Below are positions 47,747 through 57,329 of a stretch of DNA of 64,000 nucleotides, piece by piece. The stretch's first letter is position 1, and the number at the start of each line of letters is the position of its first letter. The stretch comes from Dyella telluris (GTDB taxonomy: Bacteria > Pseudomonadota > Gammaproteobacteria > Xanthomonadales > Rhodanobacteraceae): NCBI RefSeq assembly GCF_014297575.1, contig NZ_CP060412.1:3224001-3288000 (forward strand), in the 5' to 3' direction. The notes under the pieces were generated by a model. That model made no database searches and was not told the DNA's origin. It saw only the letters and a list, made by a program, of their open reading frames with translations. The position numbers were made by a program, and so were the translations under genes.

Positions 47747-48868
47747 ATGAGCATTGGCCTTGCCATTGCCGTGGTGCTGATCGCGCTGGCATTCACCTAC
47801 ATCAACGGCTTTCACGACACCGCCAACTCCATCGCCACCGTGGTCGCCACCAAGGTGCTGACGCCGGGCCAGGCGGTGATGCTGGCGGCGATCACCAACC
47901 TGATCGGCGCACTGTGGGGCACGGCGGTGGCCAAGACCATCGCGGCGGGGCTGCTCAACTCGCACGTGATCGATGCCGGCCCGAAACTCCTGATCTGTGC
48001 GTTGTTGGCGGCCACGGTGTGGAACCTCATCACCTGGTGGCGCGGTTTGCCTTCCAGCTCCAGCCACGCGCTGATCGGCGCGCTGGTCGGCGCGGCCATT
48101 GCCGCTTCCGGCGACAACTTCGCCGCGGTGATCTGGTCGCAGGGCGGCGACCATTGGTGGAACGGTAGCGGTGTGATCCCCAAGGTCATCGTGCCGATGG
48201 TGGTCTCGCCCCTGGGCGGTTTCATCATCGGTTTCACCGTGATGGGCCTGCTGTACGCGCTGCTCAGCTGGTTCGCCAGCAGCACCGGGTTCCTGCGCCG
48301 CTTCGGCCGCACGCCCTTCGTCAACAGCTTTTTCGGCAAGGCGCAGATCCTGTCCGCTGGCGCCATGGGCCTGGCCCATGGCTCCAACGACGGCCAGAAG
48401 AGCATGGGCATCATCGCCTTGGCGCTGGCCGGGGCGACGGCGGCAGGCCAGTTCGATGGCTTGCCGGGCTGGTTGGGTTTCCTGCGCATCCAGGGTGCTG
48501 CCGGTGGCGGCTTCGACGTGCCGATGTGGGTGGCGGTGGTCTGCGCGCTGACCATGGCGATGGGCACGGCAAGCGGCGGCTGGCGCATCATCAAGACGCT
48601 CGGCCACAACATGGTGAAGCTGCATCCGATCAACGGTTTTGCAGCGGAAACCAGTTCAGCCAGCGTGATCCTGCTCGCCACCCATTTCGGCATTCCCGTG
48701 TCGACCACGCACAACGTATCGGCCTCGATCATGGGCGTGGGTGCGGCCAAGCGCTGGAACGCCATCCGCTGGTCGGTGGTGGAGCGCATGGTATGGGCAT
48801 GGATCCTCACGCTGCCCATCACGGCCTTGCTGGCCTACGGCATGGTGCGCCTGTCCGCCATGTTCTGA
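47747..48868 (+). CDS. pitA: Low-affinity inorganic phosphate transporter (Pit family)
   Basis: A 373-residue membrane protein with about ten hydrophobic segments. Both halves carry the Pit signature: GFHDTANSIATVVATKVLTP near the N-terminus and GLAHGSNDGQKSMGII in the middle. HNVSASIMGVGAAKRWNAI is near the end. It is coupled with the DUF47 gene. The chosen ATG, with no clear SD close by, is at 47747. Confidence 0.92.
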   Translation: MSIGLAIAVVLIALAFTYINGFHDTANSIATVVATKVLTPGQAVMLAAITNLIGALWGTAVAKTIAAGLLNSHVIDAGPKLLICALLAATVWNLITWWRGLPSSSSHALIGALVGAAIAASGDNFAAVIWSQGGDHWWNGSGVIPKVIVPMVVSPLGGFIIGFTVMGLLYALLSWFASSTGFLRRFGRTPFVNSFFGKAQILSAGAMGLAHGSNDGQKSMGIIALALAGATAAGQFDGLPGWLGFLRIQGAAGGGFDVPMWVAVVCALTMAMGTASGGWRIIKTLGHNMVKLHPINGFAAETSSASVILLATHFGIPVSTTHNVSASIMGVGAAKRWNAIRWSVVERMVWAWILTLPITALLAYGMVRLSAMF

Positions 48869-48877
48869 GTTTGTACC

Positions 48878-48957
48878 TGTAGGAGCGCACTTGTGCGCGA
48901 CTGCCGACCGCCGAGGTCGGCTTCAATGTCGCAGTCGCGCACAAGTGCGCTCTTACA
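48878..48957. repeat. Two-hairpin intergenic repeat, copy 5
   Basis: 26-bp arms 48879-48904 and 48931-48956 with one mismatch, each with the internal stem GCGCAC/GTGCGC. An additional inner stem GCCGACC/GGTCGGC lies between the arms. It is located between the convergent Pit gene and the 48966-49370 gene. Confidence 0.9.
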
Positions 48958-48965
48958 GTAAGGAC

Positions 48966-49370
48966 CTAAAGATCGTCGCCACCCGCTGCCACGATCCGCT
49001 CCAGCTGATCCCCCAGCTCGCCCAGCTCCTCGATCAGCCGTTTGAGCTCGGCGGCATCCAGCAGCTCGTAGGGACGGTTCTCGCACAGGTGCAGGTAGGG
49101 CGAGCCGTCCAGGTCCGCCACGGCCAGAAACCCCTTGCGCTGTTCCCAGTTGAAACGCAGGCAGCGCCGGGGATCCGCCCCCGCCAGGGGGCCGACCGGC
49201 GTGGAAATGCGCAGGTAGCGCCGCCCGGCCTCGTCTTCCAGCTCGGCGAGATAGATCCCCTGGTGCCGGTCGTGCGGCAGGCTCAGGTCGAAACTGATCA
49301 GGTAGGGGTCGTTGTGCCGCAACGAATGCAGGCTGCCTATATGGGAACGCACGGCTTCGAAATGGCGCAT
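48966..49370 (-). CDS. Small acidic protein, possibly YbjN/CesT-like
   Basis: A 134-residue protein from ATG 49370 (MRHFEAVRSHIGSLHSLRH). The pattern ISTPVGPLAGADPRRCLRFNW, then GFLAVADLDGSPYLHLCENRPYELLDAAELKRLIEELGELGDQLE is like the dimeric alpha/beta fold of YbjN or type III secretion chaperones. No secretion genes are nearby. Name by resemblance only. Confidence 0.7.
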   Translation of the reverse strand: MRHFEAVRSHIGSLHSLRHNDPYLISFDLSLPHDRHQGIYLAELEDEAGRRYLRISTPVGPLAGADPRRCLRFNWEQRKGFLAVADLDGSPYLHLCENRPYELLDAAELKRLIEELGELGDQLERIVAAGGDDL

Positions 49371-49445
49371 GGTGCGATCTCCTTGGCAGGCGAATCTGGC
49401 CTCGCTAATGTGCCACGACCCGGTGTAAAGAGCCTGTTGAAGATC

Positions 49446-49796
49446 ATGGACAAACCCATGAACGAAGCCCATGTCCGCATTTTTGCTGCCATCGCAGCTA
49501 TTCCGCCAGGGCGCGTCGCGAGCTATGGCGCCATCGCAGCGCGGGCCGGATTGCCCGGTCGGGCAAGGCTGGTGGGCAGGGCGCTGGGCGAAGTGCCCGA
49601 TGGCATGGAGCTCCCTTGGTTTCGCGTGCTTCGGTCCAGTGGGCAGATTGCGTTTTCGCCGGGAAGCCGTGGCTTCCGCGAGCAGAGCAAACGCCTGAAG
49701 GCGGAAGGTGTGGAAGTGCGCAACGGCCGAGTGCCGATGTCGGCGTTCGGGCTGGATGCTGATCTTGATCGGGCCCTGTGGGGTATGCCGGGGTAA
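49446..49796 (+). CDS. Alkyltransferase-like protein (ATL)
   Basis: A 116-residue protein of the O6-alkylguanine transferase fold (IPPGRVASYGAIAARAGLPGRARLVGRALG). At the active site PCHR is replaced by PWFRVLRSSG, so the acceptor Cys is a Trp. That is the defining mark of ATL proteins, which bind alkylated guanines and recruit nucleotide excision repair. Start at ATG 49446, or possibly 49458. Confidence 0.92.
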   Translation: MDKPMNEAHVRIFAAIAAIPPGRVASYGAIAARAGLPGRARLVGRALGEVPDGMELPWFRVLRSSGQIAFSPGSRGFREQSKRLKAEGVEVRNGRVPMSAFGLDADLDRALWGMPG

Positions 49797-49827
49797 AAAA
49801 AGGGCGATCCAGATGGCTCGCCCTTTC
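49795..49827. terminator. Terminator between the ATL gene and the TonB receptor
   Basis: A7, AGGGCGA (49801-49807), TCGCCCT (49818-49824), TT. It is bidirectional by symmetry and serves the convergent genes. Confidence 0.85.
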
Positions 49828-49847
49828 ATTTTCTGGTTTCTGACAGC

Positions 49848-52724
49848 TTAGAACTTCTGGTTGTACGACACGTACCAGAAGCGGTCGATATCGAAGTTCG
49901 GGTTATATGGCGGGCTGCCGGTACCCGAGGTCGGCACGCTGTAGTAATACGAGCCCTTCTTGTTGAAGATGTTATTCACGCCAACGGTGAACACACCTTT
50001 CCATGGGGCCGTGTAGCGGAACTGCGCATCGTTGAATGCCACCGAGCCCTTTTGGCTCATGCCGGGCGTAGGCCACCAAGGGTTTGTGTAACTGGGGGAG
50101 CTGCAGTCATAGACGGCACCGCTTTGGGCCGTGTAGCACTGATCCTTCAGGCCCGAGTAGTAACGAATCGTCCAGCTGGCACCAAACTGCTTGAGATCCC
50201 AGTCCACCTGAAGGTTGGAGCGCACACGGTAGATGGCGTCTTCACCATCGAAGAAGCCCACCAGTTCCTTTGGCGTTGCGCCGGGGCCACTGACCGTCTC
50301 GTACTTGGTGAGGTAGGTACTGTCCGAGGCGATACGGAAGCGGCCAAACGACGTGTCCGGCAATTTGTAGTGAATGCCAAGGTCGTAGCCCGCGGTCTTC
50401 AGCGAGCCTAGATTGGCGAGACTTTCGTTGAGCTGATTGACTGAGCCTTGAACCAGGCCAGTGTTGGGGTCCGCCGCCGACGCACGGGTAAAACGCCCGC
50501 AATAGTTGGGGTCATTCTGGACGTAGCACAGATCGAGGATCTGATCGGCGTATACGGTTGAAATGATGTTCTTCACGTAGATGTCGTAGTAATCCAGCGT
50601 GAAGTCGAGACCGGGGGCGTAGTGCGGGCTATAAACGAAACCCGCCGTGCGTGTGATGGAGGTTTCCGGTTTCAGGTTGGGATTGGAGCCGGAGGTGAAC
50701 GGGACCGGCGTCTGTGATCCATAGCCATTGGCTTGTGTGTAACCCGCAGGTACACCTGTGGCCGCGCAATGTGCCTTGATGGTGGCATTCGTAGCGGCCG
50801 CACCGGACACCGAGTCGCACGGATCCTGGAATGTCTCGAAACTCTGGCCTGGGCCGCCGTAGAGGTTATCGATGGTCGGTGCGCGGAAGCCCTGCGCCCA
50901 GGTTCCTCGTATCAGCAAGTCTTCGATGGGGCGATACCGCAGGCTGTACTTGTTGTTGGTCGTGCTCCCGAAGTTGCTGTAGTGCGAGTAGCGACTGGCA
51001 ACGTTCAGGCCAAGTTCCTGTGCACCCGGCAGATCGCGTAGCAGTGGTACATCCAGTTCGGCGTAGACCTCGTTGGTGTTGTATGCACCGCTGGTGGCAT
51101 TGGCTGCCAGATCGGTGGTGTTGCCGTCGGCCACGTACTGATCGGGTCGATAGGCACCCTTTATGCCACGGTGTTCGATACCCAACGCAAGGTTCACTGT
51201 GCCTGCATTGCCCGGCATCTCGAACAGGCCGCCGGAAACGTTGGCGGTGTAGTCATCGGTCGAGCTGATCTGACGGGCTGACTCGTGGTAGTTCACATAG
51301 TTCCACACGGACTGGGGCGTGCCGCCTGGGCCTGCAAGGATGTTCCAAGGCACGCAGCCATCAGCGCGATCTGAAGCATTGGCGCACGCCAGCTGGCCAT
51401 TGATCATGGTCGTGGGCCCCAGGGCGGCCTGTGCACGGTTCAGATCAAGATTGCCCGTGGTGCTGATGTGGATCTTGTTCTGTGAGTAGGTGTAGTCGGC
51501 GTCCCACGACCAATCGTGGTCAAAGAGTTTGAAATAGCCTTGTGCGCCAAGATTGATGTTGTAGATCTTGGAGTGGTTTTCCGTGATGCGCGGGATTTCC
51601 ACCGTCCGACGATAGAAGGCGAGATCCTGACCGGGGAATGGGTTGTAGGCGTTGGCGCCATCAATCGTTACGCCCGTGGTGCCCGTGCTGAATGGATAAC
51701 CTGCGAGCTGGGATGAGGTGTCACGGACAGAAGCAGAACCCATGCCGTGCAGGCTGATGTTGTCGGTGAGTTGGTATTTGTCCTGTACGAACAGGTTTTT
51801 CAACTTGGTGCCCGCGCGGAACGTCATGTCCTGGGTGCTGTTGTACCTGTCGGAGAGTGCGCCGGTGAACGGGTGGTAATTGGCAGGGTTGCTGGCGTCG
51901 CTTCCTTGATTGATGGAGTAACGTTTCTTGTTGTACGGATTGATGATGCTTCCGTATGCGCCGGTCGTGCTCCAGAAATCATCCGGATGTTCCGCTCCCT
52001 GTGGATAACGGGTCTCCGGCCGTTTGTTGTCCCGCATCGGGTCGGTTTGCTGCCAAGCCGCGCCGATGATGATGGAGTTTTTCTGGCCGGTGTGACCCCA
52101 GGTGAAGTCGTAGTTCTGCGTCTGTCCGTCACCCTTGCCATTCTGGCCGTAATAGACGTTGGCGTCGGCGCCGTCGAACTTCTCCTTGGTGACGATGTTC
52201 ACCACGCCACCGATGGCGTCGGATCCGTAGATGGAGGAGGCGCCGTCCTTGAGGATGTCGATGTGGTCGATCATCGATACCGGAATGGTCGAAACGTCAG
52301 TCAGGCCATTCAGGCTCGAACTCCAACGACGACCGTTGACCAGTACCAGGGTGCGTTGCGAACCCAGGTTGCGGATGTTGACGTAGCGGCCGCCAACATC
52401 AGCACCATTCGATAGCGTGTCCTGAGGGGTGATGTCAGGCGTGCCCATGGACGGCATGCGGGCAATGATGTCGTTCACATTGGTCAGGCCCGTCGCCTGG
52501 ATGGCAGCCTTGTCCATGGTGAACACCGGTTGCGACGTTTCCACGTCCACGCTGCGGATGCGTGAGCCGGTCACGGTGACGGTTTCGAGGCTCTTGGCCG
52601 ATGACGCGTCGGCCTTCGCGGGAGCGGAGTCCTGCGCAAAGGCCAGGCCCGAGGCGACGAGCGTGCCGGCGGCGAGTGCGAGACGGATGGACGTTGCCAG
52701 TCCGCCACGATTGAACGATTTCAT
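49848..52724 (-). CDS. TonB-dependent outer-membrane receptor
   Basis: A 958-residue receptor with a signal peptide (MKSFNRGGLATSIRLALAAG, cut after AFAQ), TonB-box-like ETVTVTGSRI, plug domain (NVNDIIARMPSMGTPDI, NIRNLGSQRTLVLVNGRR, GSDAIGGVVNIVTK) and a long beta-barrel ending in Phe (FWYVSYNQKF). It is of the large xanthomonad type, often for oligosaccharides or peptides, but no PUL or SusD-like neighbour gives a substrate. It stands alone with a terminator after it. Confidence 0.95.
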   Translation of the reverse strand: MKSFNRGGLATSIRLALAAGTLVASGLAFAQDSAPAKADASSAKSLETVTVTGSRIRSVDVETSQPVFTMDKAAIQATGLTNVNDIIARMPSMGTPDITPQDTLSNGADVGGRYVNIRNLGSQRTLVLVNGRRWSSSLNGLTDVSTIPVSMIDHIDILKDGASSIYGSDAIGGVVNIVTKEKFDGADANVYYGQNGKGDGQTQNYDFTWGHTGQKNSIIIGAAWQQTDPMRDNKRPETRYPQGAEHPDDFWSTTGAYGSIINPYNKKRYSINQGSDASNPANYHPFTGALSDRYNSTQDMTFRAGTKLKNLFVQDKYQLTDNISLHGMGSASVRDTSSQLAGYPFSTGTTGVTIDGANAYNPFPGQDLAFYRRTVEIPRITENHSKIYNINLGAQGYFKLFDHDWSWDADYTYSQNKIHISTTGNLDLNRAQAALGPTTMINGQLACANASDRADGCVPWNILAGPGGTPQSVWNYVNYHESARQISSTDDYTANVSGGLFEMPGNAGTVNLALGIEHRGIKGAYRPDQYVADGNTTDLAANATSGAYNTNEVYAELDVPLLRDLPGAQELGLNVASRYSHYSNFGSTTNNKYSLRYRPIEDLLIRGTWAQGFRAPTIDNLYGGPGQSFETFQDPCDSVSGAAATNATIKAHCAATGVPAGYTQANGYGSQTPVPFTSGSNPNLKPETSITRTAGFVYSPHYAPGLDFTLDYYDIYVKNIISTVYADQILDLCYVQNDPNYCGRFTRASAADPNTGLVQGSVNQLNESLANLGSLKTAGYDLGIHYKLPDTSFGRFRIASDSTYLTKYETVSGPGATPKELVGFFDGEDAIYRVRSNLQVDWDLKQFGASWTIRYYSGLKDQCYTAQSGAVYDCSSPSYTNPWWPTPGMSQKGSVAFNDAQFRYTAPWKGVFTVGVNNIFNKKGSYYYSVPTSGTGSPPYNPNFDIDRFWYVSYNQKF

Positions 52725-53041
52725 GTGTGTTCCCCAACATCCTGGTTATCAAACGGGGGCCTGTCCTGCTGCATTCGATGGGGCACGCGCGGCGTCGTTG
52801 CCAACGCTGGTGTGCGGTTCGACCATCGAGGGATACGCGGCATGGGCGACCCATGGCCCGGCGGTGGCCGGGCTTCTGAATAATGTTTTCTTTACCTTGG
52901 GGAGGCCCACTCTCGGCGGGCTATGCGGCATGTAGGGTCGAGACCGACGACATGGTCGGGATAATCAGAGTTGGTGTCAGTGGATGTGCTAGGAGGTTTC
53001 TGGGGCGATGGCTAAAGCCCCATTTTTGCTAGCATTCGCCG
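52725..53041. other. 317-bp region between the TonB receptor and recQ
   Basis: Upstream region of two divergent genes, with no open frame that looks coding. It holds a terminator-like hairpin TGGGGC...GCCCCA plus T5 (53001-53027) ending about 15 bp before the recQ ATG. I see no clear operator for the receptor. Confidence 0.5.
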
Positions 53042-54856
53042 ATGCCTTCTTCCCCCCAAGACATTCTCCACAGCGTTTTCGGCTACACCGAGTTCCGCGG
53101 TCAGCAGCAGGCCATCGTCGAGCAGTTGATCGAGGGCGGGGACGCGCTGGTGCTCATGCCTACCGGCGGCGGCAAATCGCTGTGCTATCAGATTCCCGCC
53201 CTGGTGCGGCAGGGCACCGGCATCGTGGTGTCGCCGCTGATTGCCTTGATGCAGGATCAGGTGGATGCGTTGCGCGAAGCGGGTGTGGCCGCGGCCTATC
53301 TGAACTCCAGCCTCAGCGCGGAGGACCAGCGCGATGTGGAGCGTGGCCTGCTCGAGGGCGAGCTGAACCTGCTTTACGTGGCGCCCGAACGCCTGCTGAC
53401 GCCACGTTTCCTGAGCCTGCTCGAGCGCACCGAAGTGGCGCTGTTCGCCATCGATGAAGCGCACTGCGTATCGCAATGGGGCCACGATTTTCGCCCTGAG
53501 TATCGCGAGCTGGCGCTGTTGCACCAGCGCTTTCCGCAGGTGCCACGCATTGCGCTCACGGCCACGGCCGATGAGCGCACGCGCGATGAAATCGTCGAAC
53601 GCCTTGCCTTGCAGCAGGCGCAGCAGTTCGTTTCCAGTTTCGATCGCCCGAACATCCGGTATCAGGTTGGGCAGCGTCACAACGCGCGGCGCCAGTTGAT
53701 GGAGTTCCTGGAGCGACGTCGTGGCGAGACGGGCATCGTCTATGCGCTGAGTCGCCGCAAGGTGGACGAGACGGCCACGTGGTTGGCCGAGGCCGGTATC
53801 GAAGCACTGCCTTATCACGCCGGTCTCGATGCGGCCACGCGCAATGCCAACCAGCGGCGCTTTCTTCGCGAGGACGGCGTGGTGATGGTGGCCACCGTGG
53901 CGTTCGGCATGGGCATCGACAAGCCGGACGTGCGCTTCGTGGCGCATCTGGATCTGCCGCGCAGCATGGAAGGCTATTACCAGGAAACCGGACGTGCCGG
54001 CCGCGATGGCCTGCCAGCGGATGCGTGGATGATCTACGGGCTGTCGGACGTGGTGACGATGAGCCAGATGATCGCCCAATCCGAATCCGCGGACGATCGC
54101 AAACGCGTCGAGCGGCAGAAGCTGGAGGCCTTGCTGGCCTACGCGGAAACCACCCAGTGCCGGCGTGAACTGCTGCTGGCGGCGTTTGGCGAAACCTTCC
54201 ACGGCCCCTGCGGGCGCTGCGACAACTGCATCGAGCCTCCCAAGACCTGGGATGCCACGGTGCCTGCGCAGAAGGCGCTGTCGGCGGTGTACCGCAGCGG
54301 CCAGCGCTTCGGGTCAGGACATGTCATCAGCATCCTGCGCGGGGAGGACAGCGCGCGCATGGGCGAACTGGGACATGATCGCCTGTCGACGTTCGGCATT
54401 GGTGCCGACATGGACGAGAAACAGTGGCGTTCGGTCTTCCGTCAGCTGCTGGCCATGGGTTTGCTGGAAGCGGATGCGGAAGGTTTCGGCACGCTGCGGC
54501 TCACCAAGACAAGTCGCGATGTGCTGGTGGGCAATCGTTCCGTCAGCCTGCGTGAGGACGCCAGGCCCGTGCGCGCATCGCGCAAGCGGCGTGACAGCCA
54601 GCTGGTCACCGGTGGCAGCCTGGGCGTGGAAGCCTACGAGCAGCCGCTGTGGGAAGAGTTGCGCAAGCTGCGTATCCAGCTGGCGCGACAGCATGGCGTG
54701 CCGCCGTACGTGATCTTCCACGATGCAACGCTGTTGGCGATGTTGCGTGCGCTGCCTTCGAACGAAGCGGAGATGGCATCGATCAGCGGCGTGGGCGAGG
54801 CCAAGCTGAAGCGTTATGGGCGCGACTTCCTGGCCGTGATCAACGCGCAGGAATAG
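53042..54856 (+). CDS. recQ: ATP-dependent DNA helicase RecQ
   Basis: A 604-residue RecQ. It shows Walker A TGGGKS (41-46), DEAH in [15 protein letters not shown], and motif [12 protein letters not shown]. The four zinc cysteines lie in CRREL... and CGRCDNC (about 373-396). The winged helix follows, and a C-terminal HRDC domain ends the protein (about 525-604). It acts in recombination and fork repair. Confidence 0.97.
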   Translation: MPSSPQDILHSVFGYTEFRGQQQAIVEQLIEGGDALVLMPTGGGKSLCYQIPALVRQGTGIVVSPLIALMQDQVDALREAGVAAAYLNSSLSAEDQRDVERGLLEGELNLLYVAPERLLTPRFLSLLERTEVALFAIDEAHCVSQWGHDFRPEYRELALLHQRFPQVPRIALTATADERTRDEIVERLALQQAQQFVSSFDRPNIRYQVGQRHNARRQLMEFLERRRGETGIVYALSRRKVDETATWLAEAGIEALPYHAGLDAATRNANQRRFLREDGVVMVATVAFGMGIDKPDVRFVAHLDLPRSMEGYYQETGRAGRDGLPADAWMIYGLSDVVTMSQMIAQSESADDRKRVERQKLEALLAYAETTQCRRELLLAAFGETFHGPCGRCDNCIEPPKTWDATVPAQKALSAVYRSGQRFGSGHVISILRGEDSARMGELGHDRLSTFGIGADMDEKQWRSVFRQLLAMGLLEADAEGFGTLRLTKTSRDVLVGNRSVSLREDARPVRASRKRRDSQLVTGGSLGVEAYEQPLWEELRKLRIQLARQHGVPPYVIFHDATLLAMLRALPSNEAEMASISGVGEAKLKRYGRDFLAVINAQE

Positions 54857-54892
54857 GCCGGGGCGGGTTCCGCCAGGGGTGTGAGAGAAACC

Positions 54893-55270
54893 TCAGCCTG
54901 CGAGGCTCCAGCGGGTGCCTTCGCTCGATACGCGTGAGTGCGCAAGGGCCAGCTCGGGAATATAGCGCCACTGGTCGAGCTCGCCCGGCAGGCGTGCTTG
55001 CGGGTAGGCCATGCGGGTGGCGATCAGGGCGGCTTCGGCCGTGTCGTGGCGGCCGATCTCCTGTTCTTCGTGCAACACGCGCCATTGGCGACCGTGGCGG
55101 ATGATGCGGAACAGGCCGAATTTCGACGGGTAGACGTATTGGGCCAGCATAGGATTCAACTTTTTTGGGTACGGCGGATGGTGCGCAGCTTGCCAACGGA
55201 CGATGACTTCCCTGTGATTGCTGTCTGGCGTGTCCGTGACTGTCATGTTGCCGTTCTGTTTTGCCGTCAT
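54893..55270 (-). CDS. Protein of unknown function
   Basis: A 125-residue cytoplasmic protein from ATG 55270 (MTAKQNGNMTV); ATG 55246 is an alternative. It has a Trp/Tyr/Arg-rich middle (YVYPSKFGLFRIIRHGRQWRVLHEEQEIGRHDTAEAAL) that looks like a small beta-alpha domain, with no recognised motif. It is convergent with recQ (36 bp) and is separated from the upstream peptidase by a terminator, so it needs its own promoter. Not identified. Confidence 0.6.
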   Translation of the reverse strand: MTAKQNGNMTVTDTPDSNHREVIVRWQAAHHPPYPKKLNPMLAQYVYPSKFGLFRIIRHGRQWRVLHEEQEIGRHDTAEAALIATRMAYPQARLPGELDQWRYIPELALAHSRVSSEGTRWSLAG

Positions 55271-55320
55271 GTGAATCAGCAATTCGTGAAAAAGCTGTTT
55301 CCAGGTGTTGTATCCATAAA

Positions 55321-55350
55321 GAAAAGGCCCGCATTGCTGCGGGCCTTTCT
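55321..55350 (-). terminator. Terminator of the M28 peptidase gene
   Basis: AAAGGCCCGC (55323-55332), loop, GCGGGCCTTT (55339-55348). On the minus strand the stem ends in TTTTCTTT, 28 bp after the stop at 55376. Confidence 0.88.
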
Positions 55351-55375
55351 GTATGCAGGCTGACAATCGCAGGCG

Positions 55376-57037
55376 TTACTTGCGATCGGCGGCCGTCGCG
55401 TCGCGAGCGGCGCGGAACTCCGAATCCTTGCTCCAGTCGGGCCAGGTATCGGAATTGGCCAGGTCGCTGCCGAGCTTGTAGAGCACCTGCAGGTCGCGCG
55501 CCATGCCGGTGAACGTCCAGCTGGCCTGCCACTCGTCCGACGGCTGGTGATAGTGCTTGGACACGTATTCGTCGGCCGCGGCCTTGCCTGCTGCCACGCC
55601 GCCATCTACCCAGTCGTCGCCTGACTCGAACGACACCGCCGGCACACCGCGCTTGGCGAAGGAGAAGTGATCAGAGCGGAAGAAGTGGCCCGCTTCCGGC
55701 TTCGGATCAGCCGTGTAGGTCATGTTCCACTTCTTGGCGGTATCGGTCAGCTCATCCAGCAGGTCGAGCTTGGCGTTGCCCGAGATGCTGAAGTTGCGCG
55801 AGGGACCGTGCGGATCGAGCGCGTCCATGTTGATGTCGGCCACCGTGGTAGCCAGCGGGTAGAGCGGCTTGGAGGAGTAGTACTCCGAACCGAGCAGGCC
55901 CTTCTCCTCGGCGGTGACGTTGAGGAACACCACCGAACGCTCCGGCTTGGGCTGGCTGGCGAAGGCGCGGGCCAGTTCGATCAGCGCGGCGGTGCCCGTG
56001 GCGTTGTCCACGGCGCCGTTGTAGATCTTGTCGCCCTTGGCATCCGGTGCACCGATGCCCAGGTGGTCCCAGTGCGCGCTGTAGATCACCGTTTCGTTAG
56101 GACGCTTGCTGCCTTCGATGCGGCCCACGATGTTGTGCGAGGTGATCACCTTGGAGTCGACCTTGTAATTGGCCGAGAAGGTTTCACCCTTCAGCACCAC
56201 GGGCTTGAACTCGCGCGTCTGTGCCTGCTTCTTCAGCGCTTCGAAATCGAGGCCGGCAGACTTGAACAGGTCCACCGCCACGTCGCGCTGGATCCACGCT
56301 TCCACCGGCGTGTGCACGCTGGAGGGGTGGTCGCGAACCACGTCGAACTGGGTGTTCGTGTTGGAGTTGGCCACGGTGGCCCAGCCGTAGGAGGCCGGTG
56401 CGGTCTCGTGGATGATCAGCATGCCGGCGGCGCCCTGTCGGGCAGCCTCTTCATACTTGTAGGTCCAGCGACCGTAATAGGTCATGGCCTTGCCGCCGAA
56501 GTCACCCACGCCGGTTTCGAAGTCGGGATCGTTGATCAGCACCACGGCGATCTTGCCGTGCAGGTCCACGCCCTTGAAGTCGTCCCAGTTGCGCTCCGGC
56601 GCCTTCACGCCGTAGCCGACGAACACCAGCGGGGCGTCCTTGATCGACACCGCCTTGGAGCCGTCCAGCGCAGAGCGCACGGCAATTTCCTTGCCCTGAG
56701 TCAGCGCTTCGCTCTTGCCGTTGACAGTAAACGACAGGGACGGCTTGCCTGCGATATCTGACTGCAGCAGCGGCACGGCCTGGGTCCATTCGCGCTTGCC
56801 GTTCTTGAGATCGCCACCGGGCTGCACGCCCGCAGCCTTGAGCTGCGCAACGACGTAATCGATGGTCTTGGTTTCGGCCGGCGTGGCCGGGCCGCGGCCT
56901 TCAAAGGCGTCGGACGAAAGCGTCTTTACGTCTTCCGACAGGCGGTGCGGGTCGATGGTGGGAGTGGTCGGCGCATCGGCGGCGAACAGCGCCGACGTCA
57001 CGGACAGGGCAAGCAGGGATAAGGCCAATCGCTTCAT
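55376..57037 (-). CDS. Secreted M28-family zinc aminopeptidase
   Basis: A 553-residue exported peptidase: signal peptide MKRLALSLLALSVTSALFA, a PA (protease-associated) insertion around GKIAVVLINDPD, then the M28 catalytic core. Zinc and catalytic residues can be seen in SAHWDHLG (His/Asp), VDNATGTA (Asp), TAEEKGLLGS (Glu pair), NMDALDP (Asp) and HYHQPSDE (His). ATG 57037 is preferred over 57046. Likely periplasmic or extracellular peptide breakdown. Confidence 0.93.
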   Translation of the reverse strand: MKRLALSLLALSVTSALFAADAPTTPTIDPHRLSEDVKTLSSDAFEGRGPATPAETKTIDYVVAQLKAAGVQPGGDLKNGKREWTQAVPLLQSDIAGKPSLSFTVNGKSEALTQGKEIAVRSALDGSKAVSIKDAPLVFVGYGVKAPERNWDDFKGVDLHGKIAVVLINDPDFETGVGDFGGKAMTYYGRWTYKYEEAARQGAAGMLIIHETAPASYGWATVANSNTNTQFDVVRDHPSSVHTPVEAWIQRDVAVDLFKSAGLDFEALKKQAQTREFKPVVLKGETFSANYKVDSKVITSHNIVGRIEGSKRPNETVIYSAHWDHLGIGAPDAKGDKIYNGAVDNATGTAALIELARAFASQPKPERSVVFLNVTAEEKGLLGSEYYSSKPLYPLATTVADINMDALDPHGPSRNFSISGNAKLDLLDELTDTAKKWNMTYTADPKPEAGHFFRSDHFSFAKRGVPAVSFESGDDWVDGGVAAGKAAADEYVSKHYHQPSDEWQASWTFTGMARDLQVLYKLGSDLANSDTWPDWSKDSEFRAARDATAADRK

Positions 57038-57244
57038 GGACAGCACCTAGCGTGGAAACGAGCGTCGATAGTAGAGACGGCTGGCGCCGCCGGTCCATAG
57101 GGGTCAGTGCCACGCAAGCGGCGGACGGCTCGGCGAGCGGGCGAAAACCCCTGAAAAACAGGCTTGCGGAGGGCCCGATAGTGACTTTCTTCACCCTCGC
57201 GAGGCCGAAAATGAAAAAAAACCGCATTTTTTCCGTCCTGCAGC

Positions 57245-57274
57245 TTGGCGTGATGGGCTGGCATGCCATACATT
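57245..57274 (+). promoter_or_regulatory. Candidate sigma-70 promoter for the HU gene
   Basis: TTGGCG (57245-57250), 18-bp spacer, TACATT (57269-57274), about 56 bp before the ATG of the HU-like gene. Partial match to consensus. Confidence 0.35.
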
Positions 57275-57329
57275 CCGCATGCCGAGAGGCATCAAACACC
57301 ACCTCATATCGATTACCACGGGGAAATGT

